A stretch of 64,000 nt of DNA from the NCBI RefSeq assembly GCF_006376675.1, contig NZ_VEWK01000015.1, positions 1 through 64,000 on the forward strand, in the 5' to 3' direction. The notes under the pieces are model-generated. The model was not told the DNA's origin, made no database searches, and saw only the letters and a program-made list of their open reading frames with translations. Below, piece by piece: positions 15,192 to 24,526 of the stretch (the first letter of the stretch is position 1; each line of letters begins with the position of its first letter). This stretch comes from Brucella pecoris (lineage in GTDB: Bacteria > Pseudomonadota > Alphaproteobacteria > Rhizobiales > Rhizobiaceae). The translations under genes were made by a program, and so were the position numbers.

Positions 15192-17648
15192 ATGATGAAC
15201 CTTACCGAATATCGCAACCGCAATACCCGGCTTGCCGACTTCCTCCCTTGGGTCGCGCTGGTCGGCGAAGGCGTCGTGCTCAACAAGGATGGCAGCCTGC
15301 AGCGCACCGCGCGGTTTCGTGGTCCCGACCTCGACAGCGCCGTTCCGGCTGAGCTGATCGCAGTCGCTGGACGGCTTAACAACGCCTTCCGCCGCCTCGG
15401 CTCCGGCTGGGCGATCTTCGTCGAGGCGCAACGACACGGCGCCGCTACCTATCCCGCCAGCATGTTCGCCGACAGCGCGTCCGCGCTGGTCGACGCCGAA
15501 CGCAAAGCGGATTTCGAGGAAGCGGGCGCGCATTTCGAGTCGAGCTACTTCCTGACATTCCTCTATCTGCCGCCGGCCGAAGACACCGCGCGCGCCGAAA
15601 CCTGGCTCTATGAAGGCCGTGACCATGCGGGTGTCGATGCGCACGAGATCCTGCGCGGCTTTACCGACCGCACCGACCGCATCCTCCAGCTCATCGACGC
15701 CTTCATGCCGGAATGCGCCTGGCTGGATGACGCCGAGACGCTGACCTTCCTGCACTCGACGGTCTCGACGAAGCGCCACCGCGTCCGCGTGCCCGAGACG
15801 CCGATCTATCTCGATGCACTGCTGGCCGATCAGCCGCTCACCGGCGGGCTCGAGCCGCGCCTTGGCGACACGCATTTGCGCATCCTCACCATTGTCGGCT
15901 TCCCGACCGCGACCACGCCCGGCATCCTCGATGAGCTGAACCGGCTGGCCTTTCCCTATCGTTGGTCGACAAGGGCCGTTCTCCTCGACAAGACCGACGC
16001 CACAAAGCTGCTGACCAAGATCCGGCGGCAATGGTTTGCCAAGCGCAAGTCCATCGCGGCCATCCTGAAGGAGGTGATGACCAACGAGGCTTCGGCGCTG
16101 GTCGACACCGACGCGGCGAATAAGGCGGTCGACGCCGACATGGCGTTGCAGGAGCTCGGGGCCGACTATGCCGGTCAGGCCTATGTGACGGCGACGATTA
16201 CTGTCTGGGACGAGGATCCACGCATTGCGGCCGAGAAGCTGCGCCTGGTTGAGAAGGTCATCCAGGGCCGCGATTTCACCGCCATGCCCGAGACCATCAA
16301 CGCTGTGGACGCATGGCTCGGCAGCCTGCCCGGCCACGCCTACGCAAACGTGCGGCAACCGCCGATCAACACGCTCAATCTCGCCCACATGATCCCGCTG
16401 TCGGCGGTATGGGCGGGACCGGAACGGGACGAGCACTTCGCAGCCCCCCCACTGCTGTTCGGCAAGACCGAAGGCTCGACCCCGTTCCGGCTTTCCATTC
16501 ACATCGGCGACGTCGGTCATACACTGATCGTCGGACCGACCGGCGCCGGGAAGTCAGTGCTGCTGGCGCTGATGGCGCTGCAGTTTCGTCGCTACGAGCG
16601 ATCCCAGGTGTTCGCCTTCGATTTCGGTGGCTCGATCCGGGCCGCGGCGCTCGCTATGCGCGGCGACTGGCACGACCTCGGCGGAGGACTCACCGAAGGC
16701 GCCGACGATAGCGTGTCGCTTCAACCGCTGGCGCGCATCGACGACGTCGCGGAACGGGCGTGGGCGGCTGACTGGCTCACCGCCATGCTCGGGCGCGAAA
16801 GCGTTTCGATCACACCCGAGGTCAAAGAGCATCTCTGGTCCGCGCTCTCGTCGCTCGCCTCCGCGCCGCTCGGCGAGCGCACGCTGACGGGCCTATCGGT
16901 CCTCCTGCAATCCAACGATCTCAAGCAGGCGCTTCGGCCCTACTGCGTCGGTGGCCCTTACGGCCGCCTGCTCGACGCCGAAGCCGAACATCTCGGCCAG
17001 GCCTCGGTCCAGGCGTTCGAGACCGAGGGACTGATCGGCACCGGGGCCGCTGCTGCGGTCCTCGCCTATCTCTTTCACCGCATCGAGGATCATCTCGATG
17101 GCCGGCCGACACTGCTGATCGTCGACGAAGGCTGGCTCGCGCTCGATGACGAGGGCTTTGCGGGGCAGCTCCGCGAATGGCTGAAGACGCTGCGCAAGAA
17201 GAACGCCAGCGTCATCTTCGCCACCCAGTCGCTGTCGGACATCGACCGCTCCGCCATCGCCCCGGCCATCATCGAGAGCTGCCAGACACGCATCCTGCTG
17301 CCGAACGAACGCGCGATCGAGCCCCAGATCACCGCGATCTATCGCCGCTTCGGGTTGAACGACCGGCAGATCGAGATCCTCGCCCGGGCCATGCCCAAGC
17401 GCGACTACTACTGCCAGTCGCGGCGCGGCAATCGCCTGTTCGAGCTGGGCCTTTCGGATGTCGCCTTGGCGCTCTGCGCCGCCTCCTCGAAACAGCATCA
17501 GGCGCTGATCGCGGAGGTGCATGCCCGTAGCGGCACCGACGGCTTTCTCGCCGAGTGGCTCGCTGAAAACCGCCTCGGCTGGGCGGCCGACCTCATCGCC
17601 CATCTCACCAACGTCACCCCCCAAACCGATCCGGAGGCACGCCCATGA
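15192..17648 (+). CDS. trbE: TrbE, VirB4-type conjugation ATPase, 818 aa
   Basis: ATG 15192 is chosen because GAGGGG lies 8 bases upstream; a TTG at 15177 would add five residues. The N-terminal CagE/TrbE domain (MMNLTEYRNRNTRLADFLPWVALV) is followed by Walker A GPTGAGKS near residue 450, Walker B LLIVDEGWLALDD and the ATQSLSDIDRS motif. It is the largest T4SS ATPase and drives pilus biogenesis and substrate movement. Full length is normal. It overlaps trbJ by 4 bases. Confidence 0.95.
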   Translation: MMNLTEYRNRNTRLADFLPWVALVGEGVVLNKDGSLQRTARFRGPDLDSAVPAELIAVAGRLNNAFRRLGSGWAIFVEAQRHGAATYPASMFADSASALVDAERKADFEEAGAHFESSYFLTFLYLPPAEDTARAETWLYEGRDHAGVDAHEILRGFTDRTDRILQLIDAFMPECAWLDDAETLTFLHSTVSTKRHRVRVPETPIYLDALLADQPLTGGLEPRLGDTHLRILTIVGFPTATTPGILDELNRLAFPYRWSTRAVLLDKTDATKLLTKIRRQWFAKRKSIAAILKEVMTNEASALVDTDAANKAVDADMALQELGADYAGQAYVTATITVWDEDPRIAAEKLRLVEKVIQGRDFTAMPETINAVDAWLGSLPGHAYANVRQPPINTLNLAHMIPLSAVWAGPERDEHFAAPPLLFGKTEGSTPFRLSIHIGDVGHTLIVGPTGAGKSVLLALMALQFRRYERSQVFAFDFGGSIRAAALAMRGDWHDLGGGLTEGADDSVSLQPLARIDDVAERAWAADWLTAMLGRESVSITPEVKEHLWSALSSLASAPLGERTLTGLSVLLQSNDLKQALRPYCVGGPYGRLLDAEAEHLGQASVQAFETEGLIGTGAAAAVLAYLFHRIEDHLDGRPTLLIVDEGWLALDDEGFAGQLREWLKTLRKKNASVIFATQSLSDIDRSAIAPAIIESCQTRILLPNERAIEPQITAIYRRFGLNDRQIEILARAMPKRDYYCQSRRGNRLFELGLSDVALALCAASSKQHQALIAEVHARSGTDGFLAEWLAENRLGWAADLIAHLTNVTPQTDPEARP

Positions 17649-18418
17649 CCCGTTTCGTTCATTCCCGCTCGCGCGCCATGCGCGTCGCTGCAATTGTCCT
17701 CGCCGCTCCGATGGCGCTCTCGCCGATCCTCAGCAGCCCGGCCGCCGCGCAATGGATCGTCTACGATCCGACCAATTATGCGCAGAATGTCCTGACAGCC
17801 GCCCGGACGCTTCAGCAGGTCAATCAACAGATCACTCAGCTTCAGAACGAAGCGACAATGCTGATCAACCAGGCCCGCAATCTGGCGAGCCTGCCATACT
17901 CTTCCCTCCAACAGCTTCAGCAGTCGGTTCAGCGCACCCAGCAGCTGCTGCAACAGGCGCAGCGCATCGCCTACGATGTCCAGAACATTGATCAGGCGTT
18001 CCAGACCACCTACGGCAACGCCTCGATGTCCGCTTCCGATCAGGCGCTCGTGGCGCAGGCGCGCGAGCGTTGGCAGAACACGGTCGGCGGGCTGCAGGAC
18101 GCCATGCGCGTGCAGGCGGGTGTCGTCGGCAACATCGACACCAACCGCACAGAGATGTCCTCGCTGATCGGCCGAAGCCAGGGAGCCACGGGCGCACTGC
18201 AGGCGACGCAGGCCGGCAACCAGCTCCTCGCACTTCAGGCACAACAGCTTGCCGACCTTACGGCCGTCGTCGCGGCAAACGGCAGGTCGCAGGCGCTCTC
18301 CGAAGCCGAGCGTGCCGCAGCCGCCGAACAGGGCCGCGAGCAACGCCGCCGGTTCCTCACGCCGGGCTCCGGCTACCAGGCCGGGAATGCCCGCATGTTC
18401 CCGAACAGCGGTAACTGA
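17645..18418 (+). CDS. trbJ: TrbJ, VirB5-like periplasmic/pilus-tip protein, 257 aa
   Basis: A signal peptide ends near residue 36 (SSPAAAQWIVYDP). The mature protein is Gln-rich and helical, with LQQVNQQITQLQNEATMLIN, LQQLQQSVQRTQQLLQQAQ and a C-terminal alanine-rich helix, as expected for TrbJ/VirB5. The conserved start of the mature protein, IVYDPTNYAQN, is diagnostic. It overlaps trbE by 4 bases and is followed by the trbK-like gene. Confidence 0.9.
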   Translation: MTRFVHSRSRAMRVAAIVLAAPMALSPILSSPAAAQWIVYDPTNYAQNVLTAARTLQQVNQQITQLQNEATMLINQARNLASLPYSSLQQLQQSVQRTQQLLQQAQRIAYDVQNIDQAFQTTYGNASMSASDQALVAQARERWQNTVGGLQDAMRVQAGVVGNIDTNRTEMSSLIGRSQGATGALQATQAGNQLLALQAQQLADLTAVVAANGRSQALSEAERAAAAEQGREQRRRFLTPGSGYQAGNARMFPNSGN

Positions 18419-18428
18419 GGGCGCGGCC

Positions 18429-18791
18429 ATGGACGGCAAGATGCTCGCCCGACTTGGCGCTGTGGTGTTCGTCGCCGTGGCCGTCACTGCGACGGCAATC
18501 GAGATGAGCCGGAATGAGGAGCCAGCGGAGAGCTGGGCTTCGTCACGCTCAAGCACGACGCCGTCGGATCCCTTGCGCGACGAGTTGTTACGCTGCCAGG
18601 CCCTCGGCGAGGCCGGGCCGCGTGATCCTGCCTGCCTGCGGGCCTGGGCGAAAAACCGCAACCGCTTCCTCGCGCCGGGCGCTCGACCGGCAGAGCGGCT
18701 GCCAGAAGCCGCGCCGGCTCCACACCCGCCAGCGGACAAGGATGTCCCGGCCCAGCCGGCGCCGGTGTCGCCGATGGCCGAGACGCGGTAG
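18429..18791 (+). CDS. TrbK-alt type putative entry-exclusion protein, 120 aa
   Basis: ATG 18429 starts MDGKMLARLGAVVFVAVAVTATAIEM, one membrane span, then a polar part with a Cys pair in LRCQALGEAGPRDPACLRAWAKNRNRF and a Pro-rich tail. The core matches the TrbK-alt family found between trbJ and trbL in rhizobial elements. TrbK of RP4 blocks entry of the same element into a cell that already holds it; that role is inferred from position and family. Confidence 0.8.
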   Translation: MDGKMLARLGAVVFVAVAVTATAIEMSRNEEPAESWASSRSSTTPSDPLRDELLRCQALGEAGPRDPACLRAWAKNRNRFLAPGARPAERLPEAAPAPHPPADKDVPAQPAPVSPMAETR

Positions 18792-18795
18792 CGTC

Positions 18796-20160
18796 ATGGG
18801 CAACACCGGCGTCATCGACCACTTCCTCGAGGTCTTCACCCGCTACATCGATTCCGGCTTCGGGCTGCTCAGCGGTGAAGTCGCTTTCATCGCCACGACG
18901 CTGATCGTCATCGATGTGACGCTGGCCGCGCTGTTCTGGTCCTGGGGCGCCGCCGACGACATCTTCGCCCGCCTGGTGAAGAAGACGCTGTTCGTTGGCG
19001 TGTTCGCCTACATCATCGGCAACTGGAACAACCTCGCGCGCATCGTCTTCGAGAGCTTCGCCGGCTTGGGCCTCAAGGCCAGTGGCACGGGCTTCACAAC
19101 GGCCGATCTGCTGCGGCCGGGCAAGGTGGCGCAAACCGGTCTCGATGCCGGGCGACCGCTTCTGGAATCGATCTCCGGCCTGATGGGCTACTGGTCGTTC
19201 TTCGAGAACTTCATCCAGATCGCCTGCATGTTTCTCGCCTGGGCGCTGGTGTTGCTCGCCTTCTTCATCCTCGCGATCCAGCTCTTCGTCACCCTAATCG
19301 AATTCAAGCTCACCACGCTGGCCGGCTTCGTCCTCATTCCGTTCGGCCTGTTCAGCAAGTCCGCGTTCATGGCCGAACGGGTGCTCGGCAACGTCATCTC
19401 CTCCGGCATCAAGGTGCTGGTGCTGGCCGTCATCATCGGCATCGGTTCCACCTTGTTCTCCGAGTTCACCGCTGGCTTTGGTGGCGCCACGCCCTCGATC
19501 GACGAGGCAATGGCCATCGTACTCGCCGCGCTGTCGCTGCTCGGCCTCGGCATCTTCGGTCCCGGCATCGCCAGTGGCATCGTCTCTGGCAGTCCGCAGC
19601 TCAGCGCCGGCGCGGCGGTGGGTACAGGCCTCGCGGCCGGCGGCATGATCGCCGCCGGAGCCGGCGCGGTCGGCGCGGTTGCCTCCGGTGGCGCCGCGCT
19701 TGTCGGAGGCGCGGCAGCCGCGGCCCGGGGCGGCGCGGCCATGGCGGGTGGCGCATCCACGGCCTACAGCCTCGGCGCAGCAGGCCAGTCAGGCGCCGGC
19801 GGCGTCGCCGCAGGCCTCGGCGGTGTTGTTCGGGCAGGCGGCAGCGCGGCTGTCTCACCCCTGCGCCGCGCCGCCTCACGCGCCGCTGAGAGCATGCGCT
19901 CGAGCTTCAATGCCGGCGGTAAGACCGCGTTCGAAGCGACTGGCGGCTCCTCCACGATGGGATCGGCCGGCGGCGACGCGGGCGGCGACGGTGGCGGCTC
20001 GGCCGCTCCCGCCGCCGCGGGCGGACCGCCCGCATGGGCGCAGCGCATGCGCCGCTCCCAACGCATGACACACGCCGTCCAGGCGACCGCTCACGCCGTA
20101 CGCTCCGGTGATGCCCATGGCGGCGGCTCTTCCGTCAATCTTTCCGAAGGCGACCGCTAA
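18796..20160 (+). CDS. trbL: TrbL, VirB6-like polytopic channel protein, 454 aa
   Basis: ATG 18796 is set by the family start MGNTGVIDHFLEVFTRYIDSGFGLL. Roughly six hydrophobic segments follow up to residue 260. The last 190 residues are a Gly/Ala-rich low-complexity region ending in a His/Ser/Gly-rich tail. This two-part plan is normal for TrbL. It forms part of the inner-membrane channel. The gene ends where trbF begins (TAATG). Confidence 0.9.
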   Translation: MGNTGVIDHFLEVFTRYIDSGFGLLSGEVAFIATTLIVIDVTLAALFWSWGAADDIFARLVKKTLFVGVFAYIIGNWNNLARIVFESFAGLGLKASGTGFTTADLLRPGKVAQTGLDAGRPLLESISGLMGYWSFFENFIQIACMFLAWALVLLAFFILAIQLFVTLIEFKLTTLAGFVLIPFGLFSKSAFMAERVLGNVISSGIKVLVLAVIIGIGSTLFSEFTAGFGGATPSIDEAMAIVLAALSLLGLGIFGPGIASGIVSGSPQLSAGAAVGTGLAAGGMIAAGAGAVGAVASGGAALVGGAAAAARGGAAMAGGASTAYSLGAAGQSGAGGVAAGLGGVVRAGGSAAVSPLRRAASRAAESMRSSFNAGGKTAFEATGGSSTMGSAGGDAGGDGGGSAAPAAAGGPPAWAQRMRRSQRMTHAVQATAHAVRSGDAHGGGSSVNLSEGDR

Positions 20161-20843
20161 TGTTCAAACGACCCTCGACCCACTATGGCAAAGCCCCCGA
20201 ACCCGAAACGCCCTATCAGCGCGCCGCACAGGTTTGGGACGAACGGATCGGCTCCTCGCGCGTCCAGGCAAAGAACTGGCGGTTGATGGCATTCGGTTCG
20301 CTGACCCTCTCCGCCGGCTTGGCAACTGCGCTGGTCTGGCAGTCGGCACGCGGCACGATCGTCCCCTGGGTGGTGCAAGTCGACCGGCTCGGCCAGGCGC
20401 AGGCGGTGGCGCCGGCTGTCGCGGACTATCGTCCGACTGACCCGCAGGTCGCCTTCCACCTGGCGCGATTCATCGAGCAGGTCCGTTCGATCCCGGCCGA
20501 CGCCATCATCGTGCGGCAGAACTGGCTGCGCGCCTACGACTTCACGACCGACCGCGGCGCAGCGGCGCTTAATGACTATGCCCGCGCCAACGACCCGTTC
20601 ACCAAGGTCGGCCGCCAGCAGATCGCCGTCGAAGTCTCCAGCGTGATCCGCGCGTCTCCCGACAGCTTCCGCGTCGCCTGGGTCGAGCGCCGTTACGAGA
20701 ACGGCCAGCTCGCCACGACCGAGCGCTGGACCGCGATCCTAACGATCGTCGTGCAGGTTCCGCGAAACGCCGATCGGCTCAGGGCGAACCCGCTCGGCAT
20801 CTACGTCAACGCCATCAACTGGTCACGGGAGCTTGGGCAATGA
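20160..20843 (+). CDS. trbF: TrbF, VirB8-like inner-membrane protein, 227 aa
   Basis: It begins MFKRPSTHYGKAPEPETPYQRAAQVWDERIGSS, the standard TrbF N-terminus, followed by one membrane span (about residues 42-60) and a periplasmic VirB8 domain with IVPWVVQVDRLG and WTAILTIVVQVP. TrbF is the assembly factor that connects the channel parts. It overlaps trbG by 4 bases. Confidence 0.95.
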   Translation: MFKRPSTHYGKAPEPETPYQRAAQVWDERIGSSRVQAKNWRLMAFGSLTLSAGLATALVWQSARGTIVPWVVQVDRLGQAQAVAPAVADYRPTDPQVAFHLARFIEQVRSIPADAIIVRQNWLRAYDFTTDRGAAALNDYARANDPFTKVGRQQIAVEVSSVIRASPDSFRVAWVERRYENGQLATTERWTAILTIVVQVPRNADRLRANPLGIYVNAINWSRELGQ

Positions 20844-21889
20844 AGCCGTTTTTCCGTAAAGCCGGAAATCCGGCTTCGCACAATTCCGCATTCCCGGCTC
20901 TGCGCCGAGGCGCATTTCCGCTCCTGATGCTGGCGACGTCTGCGCTTGCCGGCTGCGCCACCAGCACCCCGCCGCCGGAGATCTCCTACGACAATGCCGC
21001 GCCTGCGGTGCAGACGGTGGATCCCCCGGCGCCGGTAACAGTCGTGGAACTGCCGCGGCCCCTACCGCTGCCCGGGCAGATGAAACCGGTGGAGCGCTCC
21101 CGTCAGGCACCCGAACCGACCGATCCTACAGCGCGGGTCAACCAGGCCAATGCTGCAGCCCGCATTCAGCCGGTGCGCGACGGCTTCATCAATTCTATGC
21201 AGGTCTATCCGTTCACCCAAGGCGCGCTCTATCAGGTCTACACCGCCATCGGGCAGATCACCGACATTGCGTTGCAGCCCGGAGAGCAGCTCGTGGGCTC
21301 CGGCCCGGTCGCCGCCGGCGACACCGTCCGCTGGATCATCGGCGACACACAGAGCGGCGCCGGGCCAACGCTTCAGGTCCATATCCTGGTGAAGCCGACC
21401 CGGCCGGACCTGATGACCAATCTCGTCATCAACACCAACCTGCGCACCTACCACATGGAACTGCGCTCGACCGAGCGGACCTATATGGCCTCGGTCTCCT
21501 GGCAGTATCCGCAGGACCAGCTCATAGCGCTGCGCCGTCAGAACCAACTGGCTGAAGCCACGCAGCCGGTCGTATCCGGCGTCGACCTTGCCAATGTCAA
21601 CTTCCGCTACGCGATCGACGGCGACCGCGCACCGTGGCGGCCACTGCGCGCCTTCGACGATGGCCGCCAGGTCTTCATCGAATTTCCGCGCGGCATCGGT
21701 CAGGGTGAGATGCCGCCGCTGTTCGTGGTCGGTTCCGAGGGCAACACCTCGGAACTGGTGAACTACCGGGTGCGCGGCCATCACATGATCGTCGATCGGC
21801 TCTTCGCCGCCGCCGAGTTGCGCTTCGGCTCCGGCGACCGCCAGAAGCGCGTCCGCATCGTGCGTACCGATGGGAGGCCGGCGTCGTGA
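20840..21889 (+). CDS. trbG: TrbG, VirB9-like component, probable lipoprotein, 349 aa
   Basis: The N-terminus has a hydrophobic stretch ending LAGC (about residues 30-38), a lipobox, so the protein is probably lipid-anchored. A Pro-rich linker is followed by the VirB9 domain (QVYPFTQGALYQVYTAIGQITDIALQPGE, VHILVKPTRPDLMTNLVI, RTYHMELRSTERTYMASVSW). It forms the outer-membrane side of the core complex with TrbI. It overlaps trbI by 4 bases. Confidence 0.9.
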   Translation: MKPFFRKAGNPASHNSAFPALRRGAFPLLMLATSALAGCATSTPPPEISYDNAAPAVQTVDPPAPVTVVELPRPLPLPGQMKPVERSRQAPEPTDPTARVNQANAAARIQPVRDGFINSMQVYPFTQGALYQVYTAIGQITDIALQPGEQLVGSGPVAAGDTVRWIIGDTQSGAGPTLQVHILVKPTRPDLMTNLVINTNLRTYHMELRSTERTYMASVSWQYPQDQLIALRRQNQLAEATQPVVSGVDLANVNFRYAIDGDRAPWRPLRAFDDGRQVFIEFPRGIGQGEMPPLFVVGSEGNTSELVNYRVRGHHMIVDRLFAAAELRFGSGDRQKRVRIVRTDGRPAS

Positions 21890-23109
21890 GCGAGACAGAG
21901 TCCCGGAAAGAGGAAGGGCTGGACGAGGATGCTCGGCCGTTGACCGGCGAGCCCGTCGGTCCCGCGCAGATGCGGCTGCGCGCCGAACCGCCTCGCGTCA
22001 CTCGACTGTCGCGAAAGGTGCTGGCCGGGCTCGGCCTGGTCGCGAGCTTCGGGATCGGCGGTGCGCTGATCTATGCCCTTCAAACCCGCGATGACGGTCG
22101 GCCGAACGAGGAACTCTACTCGACCCAGAACCGCTCGACAGCCGATGGCATCGCCGGCTTGCCACGCGACTATAGCGGCGTGCCTCAGCTGGGCCCGCCG
22201 CTTCCGGGCGACCTCGGCCGCCCCATCCTTGGCGCACAGAATCGCGGCCAATCCGTGCCGACGCCCGGCGTGGCCCCGCCCAATCCCGGCCTCAGTCCGG
22301 AAGAGCAGCGGCGCATTCAGGAACTCGAATCGGCGCGCACGGCGCGGCTGTTCGCCGCCACCGAAACTCGGACGGCCCCAGTAGCACCGTCGCAAACTAC
22401 GCCCGGCGCACAGCCGATGCCCGATCTCACCAGTCTCGGGCTGGCCCCCCCGCCGACGACGCCAACCGCGCAGGACCGGCAAAACGCCTTCCTCAACGCT
22501 GCTGTCGATCGGCGCACCGTCGCCGCTGATCGCGTCGCCGCGCCAGCCTCGCCAAACGTGCTGCAGGCGGGCGCCGTGATTTCCGCCGCGCTGATCACCG
22601 GGATTCGATCGGATCTGCCTGGCCAGATCACGGCCCAGGTGACCGAAAACATCTATGACAGCCCGACGGGCCGCATCCTGCTCGTGCCCCAAGGTACACG
22701 CGTCATCGGTCAGTACGACAACAACGTCCAGTTCGGACAAAGCCGCGTCCTGTTGGTATGGAACAGGCTGATCTTCCCGAACGGGCGCTCGATCGCTCTC
22801 GAACGCCAGCCGGGTGCCGACGCCGAGGGCTATGCCGGCCTGCAGGATGGTGTCGATTATCACTGGTGGGATCTCGCCAAGGCAGCGGGGCTTTCGACCC
22901 TGCTCAGTGTTGGCGCCGAACTCGCCACCGATGACGATGACCGCTTGATCCAGGCAATCCGCAATGGCGGCCAGGACACGATCAATGATGCGGGCCAACA
23001 GATCGTCCGGCGCCAACTCAATATCGCTCCGACGCTCACCATCCGGCCCGGCTTCCCCGTGCGCGTGATCGTCACGCGCGACCTCGTGCTCGAACCATAC
23101 AGAGGGTGA
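21886..23109 (+). CDS. trbI: TrbI, VirB10-like core channel protein, 407 aa
   Basis: A short cytoplasmic part is followed by one membrane span (about residues 48-65), a Pro-rich periplasmic linker and the VirB10 beta domain (VLQAGAVISAALITGIRSDLPG, GRILLVPQGTRVIGQYDN, FPNGRSIALERQPGADAEGYAGL, then FPVRVIVTRDLVLEPY). It spans both membranes and couples ATP-driven changes to the outer channel. It is the last Trb channel gene here. Confidence 0.95.
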   Translation: MSETESRKEEGLDEDARPLTGEPVGPAQMRLRAEPPRVTRLSRKVLAGLGLVASFGIGGALIYALQTRDDGRPNEELYSTQNRSTADGIAGLPRDYSGVPQLGPPLPGDLGRPILGAQNRGQSVPTPGVAPPNPGLSPEEQRRIQELESARTARLFAATETRTAPVAPSQTTPGAQPMPDLTSLGLAPPPTTPTAQDRQNAFLNAAVDRRTVAADRVAAPASPNVLQAGAVISAALITGIRSDLPGQITAQVTENIYDSPTGRILLVPQGTRVIGQYDNNVQFGQSRVLLVWNRLIFPNGRSIALERQPGADAEGYAGLQDGVDYHWWDLAKAAGLSTLLSVGAELATDDDDRLIQAIRNGGQDTINDAGQQIVRRQLNIAPTLTIRPGFPVRVIVTRDLVLEPYRG

Positions 23110-23110
23110 T

Positions 23111-23341
23111 ATGACCAAGCTCAAACTCGGCGCGATCATTGACGACAAGCCGATCAAGCTCACCATCGAATTGCCGGCGCTGCTGCACCGCGATCTCGTC
23201 GCCTATGCCGAGGTCCTGGCTCGCGAAACTGGGCAGCCGGTTACCGATCCGGCGAAGCTGATCGCACCGATGGTTCAGCGCTTCATCGCTACCGACCGAG
23301 GCTTTGCTAAAGCGCGGAGCCGATCCACCTCCCCCGAATAA
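23111..23341 (+). CDS. DUF2274 family protein, 76 aa
   Basis: It starts 1 base after trbI. The sequence MTKLKLGAIIDDKPIKLTIELPALLHRDLVAYAEVLA, then QPVTDPAKLIAPMVQRFIATDRGF, is the DUF2274 pattern, a ribbon-helix-helix-like small protein that closes most trb operons of this type. Its function is unknown; autoregulation of the trb operon by DNA binding is a reasonable guess. Confidence 0.85.
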   Translation: MTKLKLGAIIDDKPIKLTIELPALLHRDLVAYAEVLARETGQPVTDPAKLIAPMVQRFIATDRGFAKARSRSTSPE

Positions 23342-23359
23342 TCGTTTATACTCGATCAA

Positions 23360-24301
23360 TCAGTCGACGAGCCCTTCACCCATTGCTAACCGGCGTGCTT
23401 GACTGAGGCTCATCTCCACCAGATTCTTAAGAGCCGGGTTCTGATTTGATGTCGACCAAACCACACTGGATGATACGGTGTCTTCGCTGCTGATAATCGG
23501 CAGGAATCGCAGTTTCGGATATGCGATGCCGAGTGTTGAATCGGTCGTCAGAGTAATTCCGAATCCCCGACCGACCATGTTTAGCAGGTTCTCCCGGCCC
23601 ACACGCTGAACAGAGATTTTCGGGTGAAACGCGGTTCTAGACAACTGCCGCACCAGATAGTCCTCTATCTCCGGTCCTGCTGCGTCCGCAGTCACGAGAA
23701 ACGTCTCGTGCCTAATGTTATCCCAAGTTACCGCTGACAGGGCGACGACCCGATGAACATCAGGGACTGCGACAAAGATCTTCTCATTCCACAGCTTTTC
23801 GGCTCTGCAACCAGGTAACCTTGGAGCGCCGGGCATAAAGGCAGCATCAAGCCGACCATTGAGGACGGCGCTAGCGTTGGCTTGCGAGGTCGCCTCTTCA
23901 AGTTTGATATCGACAGCGGGAAAGCGGCTGTGGAAGGCGCTTAGCAGTTCCGCGAGGAACCCATTTGCCAATGATGCCATGAACCCGATGCAGACCTTGC
24001 CCGAATGGCCCCGTTTGACGAGAGCAAGACCATTTACGGCCTGACACAGATGCTCTGCACCGACCGCGGCATCCATCAAGAAGCGCTCGCCTGCTGGCGT
24101 CACACGAGCTCCTGATCGGTTGCGATCGAACAGAGAGATCCCGATGCGATGTTCGAGCAATTGGATACGTCTGCTAACGGTAGATTGAGGAACATTGAGC
24201 ATTTCCGCGGTACGCCGAAAGCTTCCCTGCTCAGCGGCGAGTATTGCGTATTTGAGGTAACGCAGATCCAGAGTGAGATCCGGCATCTTAATCGCCTTCA
24301 T
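23360..24301 (-). CDS. LysR-type transcriptional regulator, 313 aa
   Basis: The N-terminal HTH (DLRYLKYAILAAEQGSFRRTAEMLNVPQSTVSRRI) and the substrate-binding part (GKVCIGFMASLANGFLAELLSAFHSRFP) are typical. It faces the trb operon tail to tail with only 18 bases between them. The start may be ATG 24301 or, 18 bases inside, the ATG of MPDLTLD. A LysR gene after DUF2274 is frequent in related ICEs, so it may be part of the backbone. The effector is unknown. Confidence 0.85.
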   Translation of the reverse strand: MKAIKMPDLTLDLRYLKYAILAAEQGSFRRTAEMLNVPQSTVSRRIQLLEHRIGISLFDRNRSGARVTPAGERFLMDAAVGAEHLCQAVNGLALVKRGHSGKVCIGFMASLANGFLAELLSAFHSRFPAVDIKLEEATSQANASAVLNGRLDAAFMPGAPRLPGCRAEKLWNEKIFVAVPDVHRVVALSAVTWDNIRHETFLVTADAAGPEIEDYLVRQLSRTAFHPKISVQRVGRENLLNMVGRGFGITLTTDSTLGIAYPKLRFLPIISSEDTVSSSVVWSTSNQNPALKNLVEMSLSQARRLAMGEGLVD

Positions 24302-24526
24302 CCGATGTCCGGATCGTCGACGGCCGTGCCTGTTCGGCGGAGAAAAGCTGCCGCCTTGATGGGCTTGATCCCGCTGGCCAGACCGTAGCGCTCCGCGGAG
24401 AGTGGATCGCCGGATCTCCGGAACAGGTCGTGGCTGCAGTGCAGTGGCGCAGACTCGCCGAGATCAAGCTCTCCCCGACTTCATGATCCTGAGCGACCGA
24501 TAAGGGAGGCTTGCCGATGTCGCTGG
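24302..24526. other. Gap between the LysR and exporter genes with a possible gene remnant
   Basis: No intact gene is visible. One minus-strand frame that ends just before the LysR start gives a protein-like stretch of about 60 residues containing HDLFRRSGDPLSAERYGLAS and KPIKAAAFLRRTG. It has no start codon and begins right after a stop. It may be the tail of an older gene displaced by the cargo insertion. I do not recognise it. Confidence 0.3.

Noticed and set aside
15165-16520. 451-residue minus-strand frame opposite trbE
   Set aside because: trbE has full VirB4 motifs on the + strand; the other frame has no domain.
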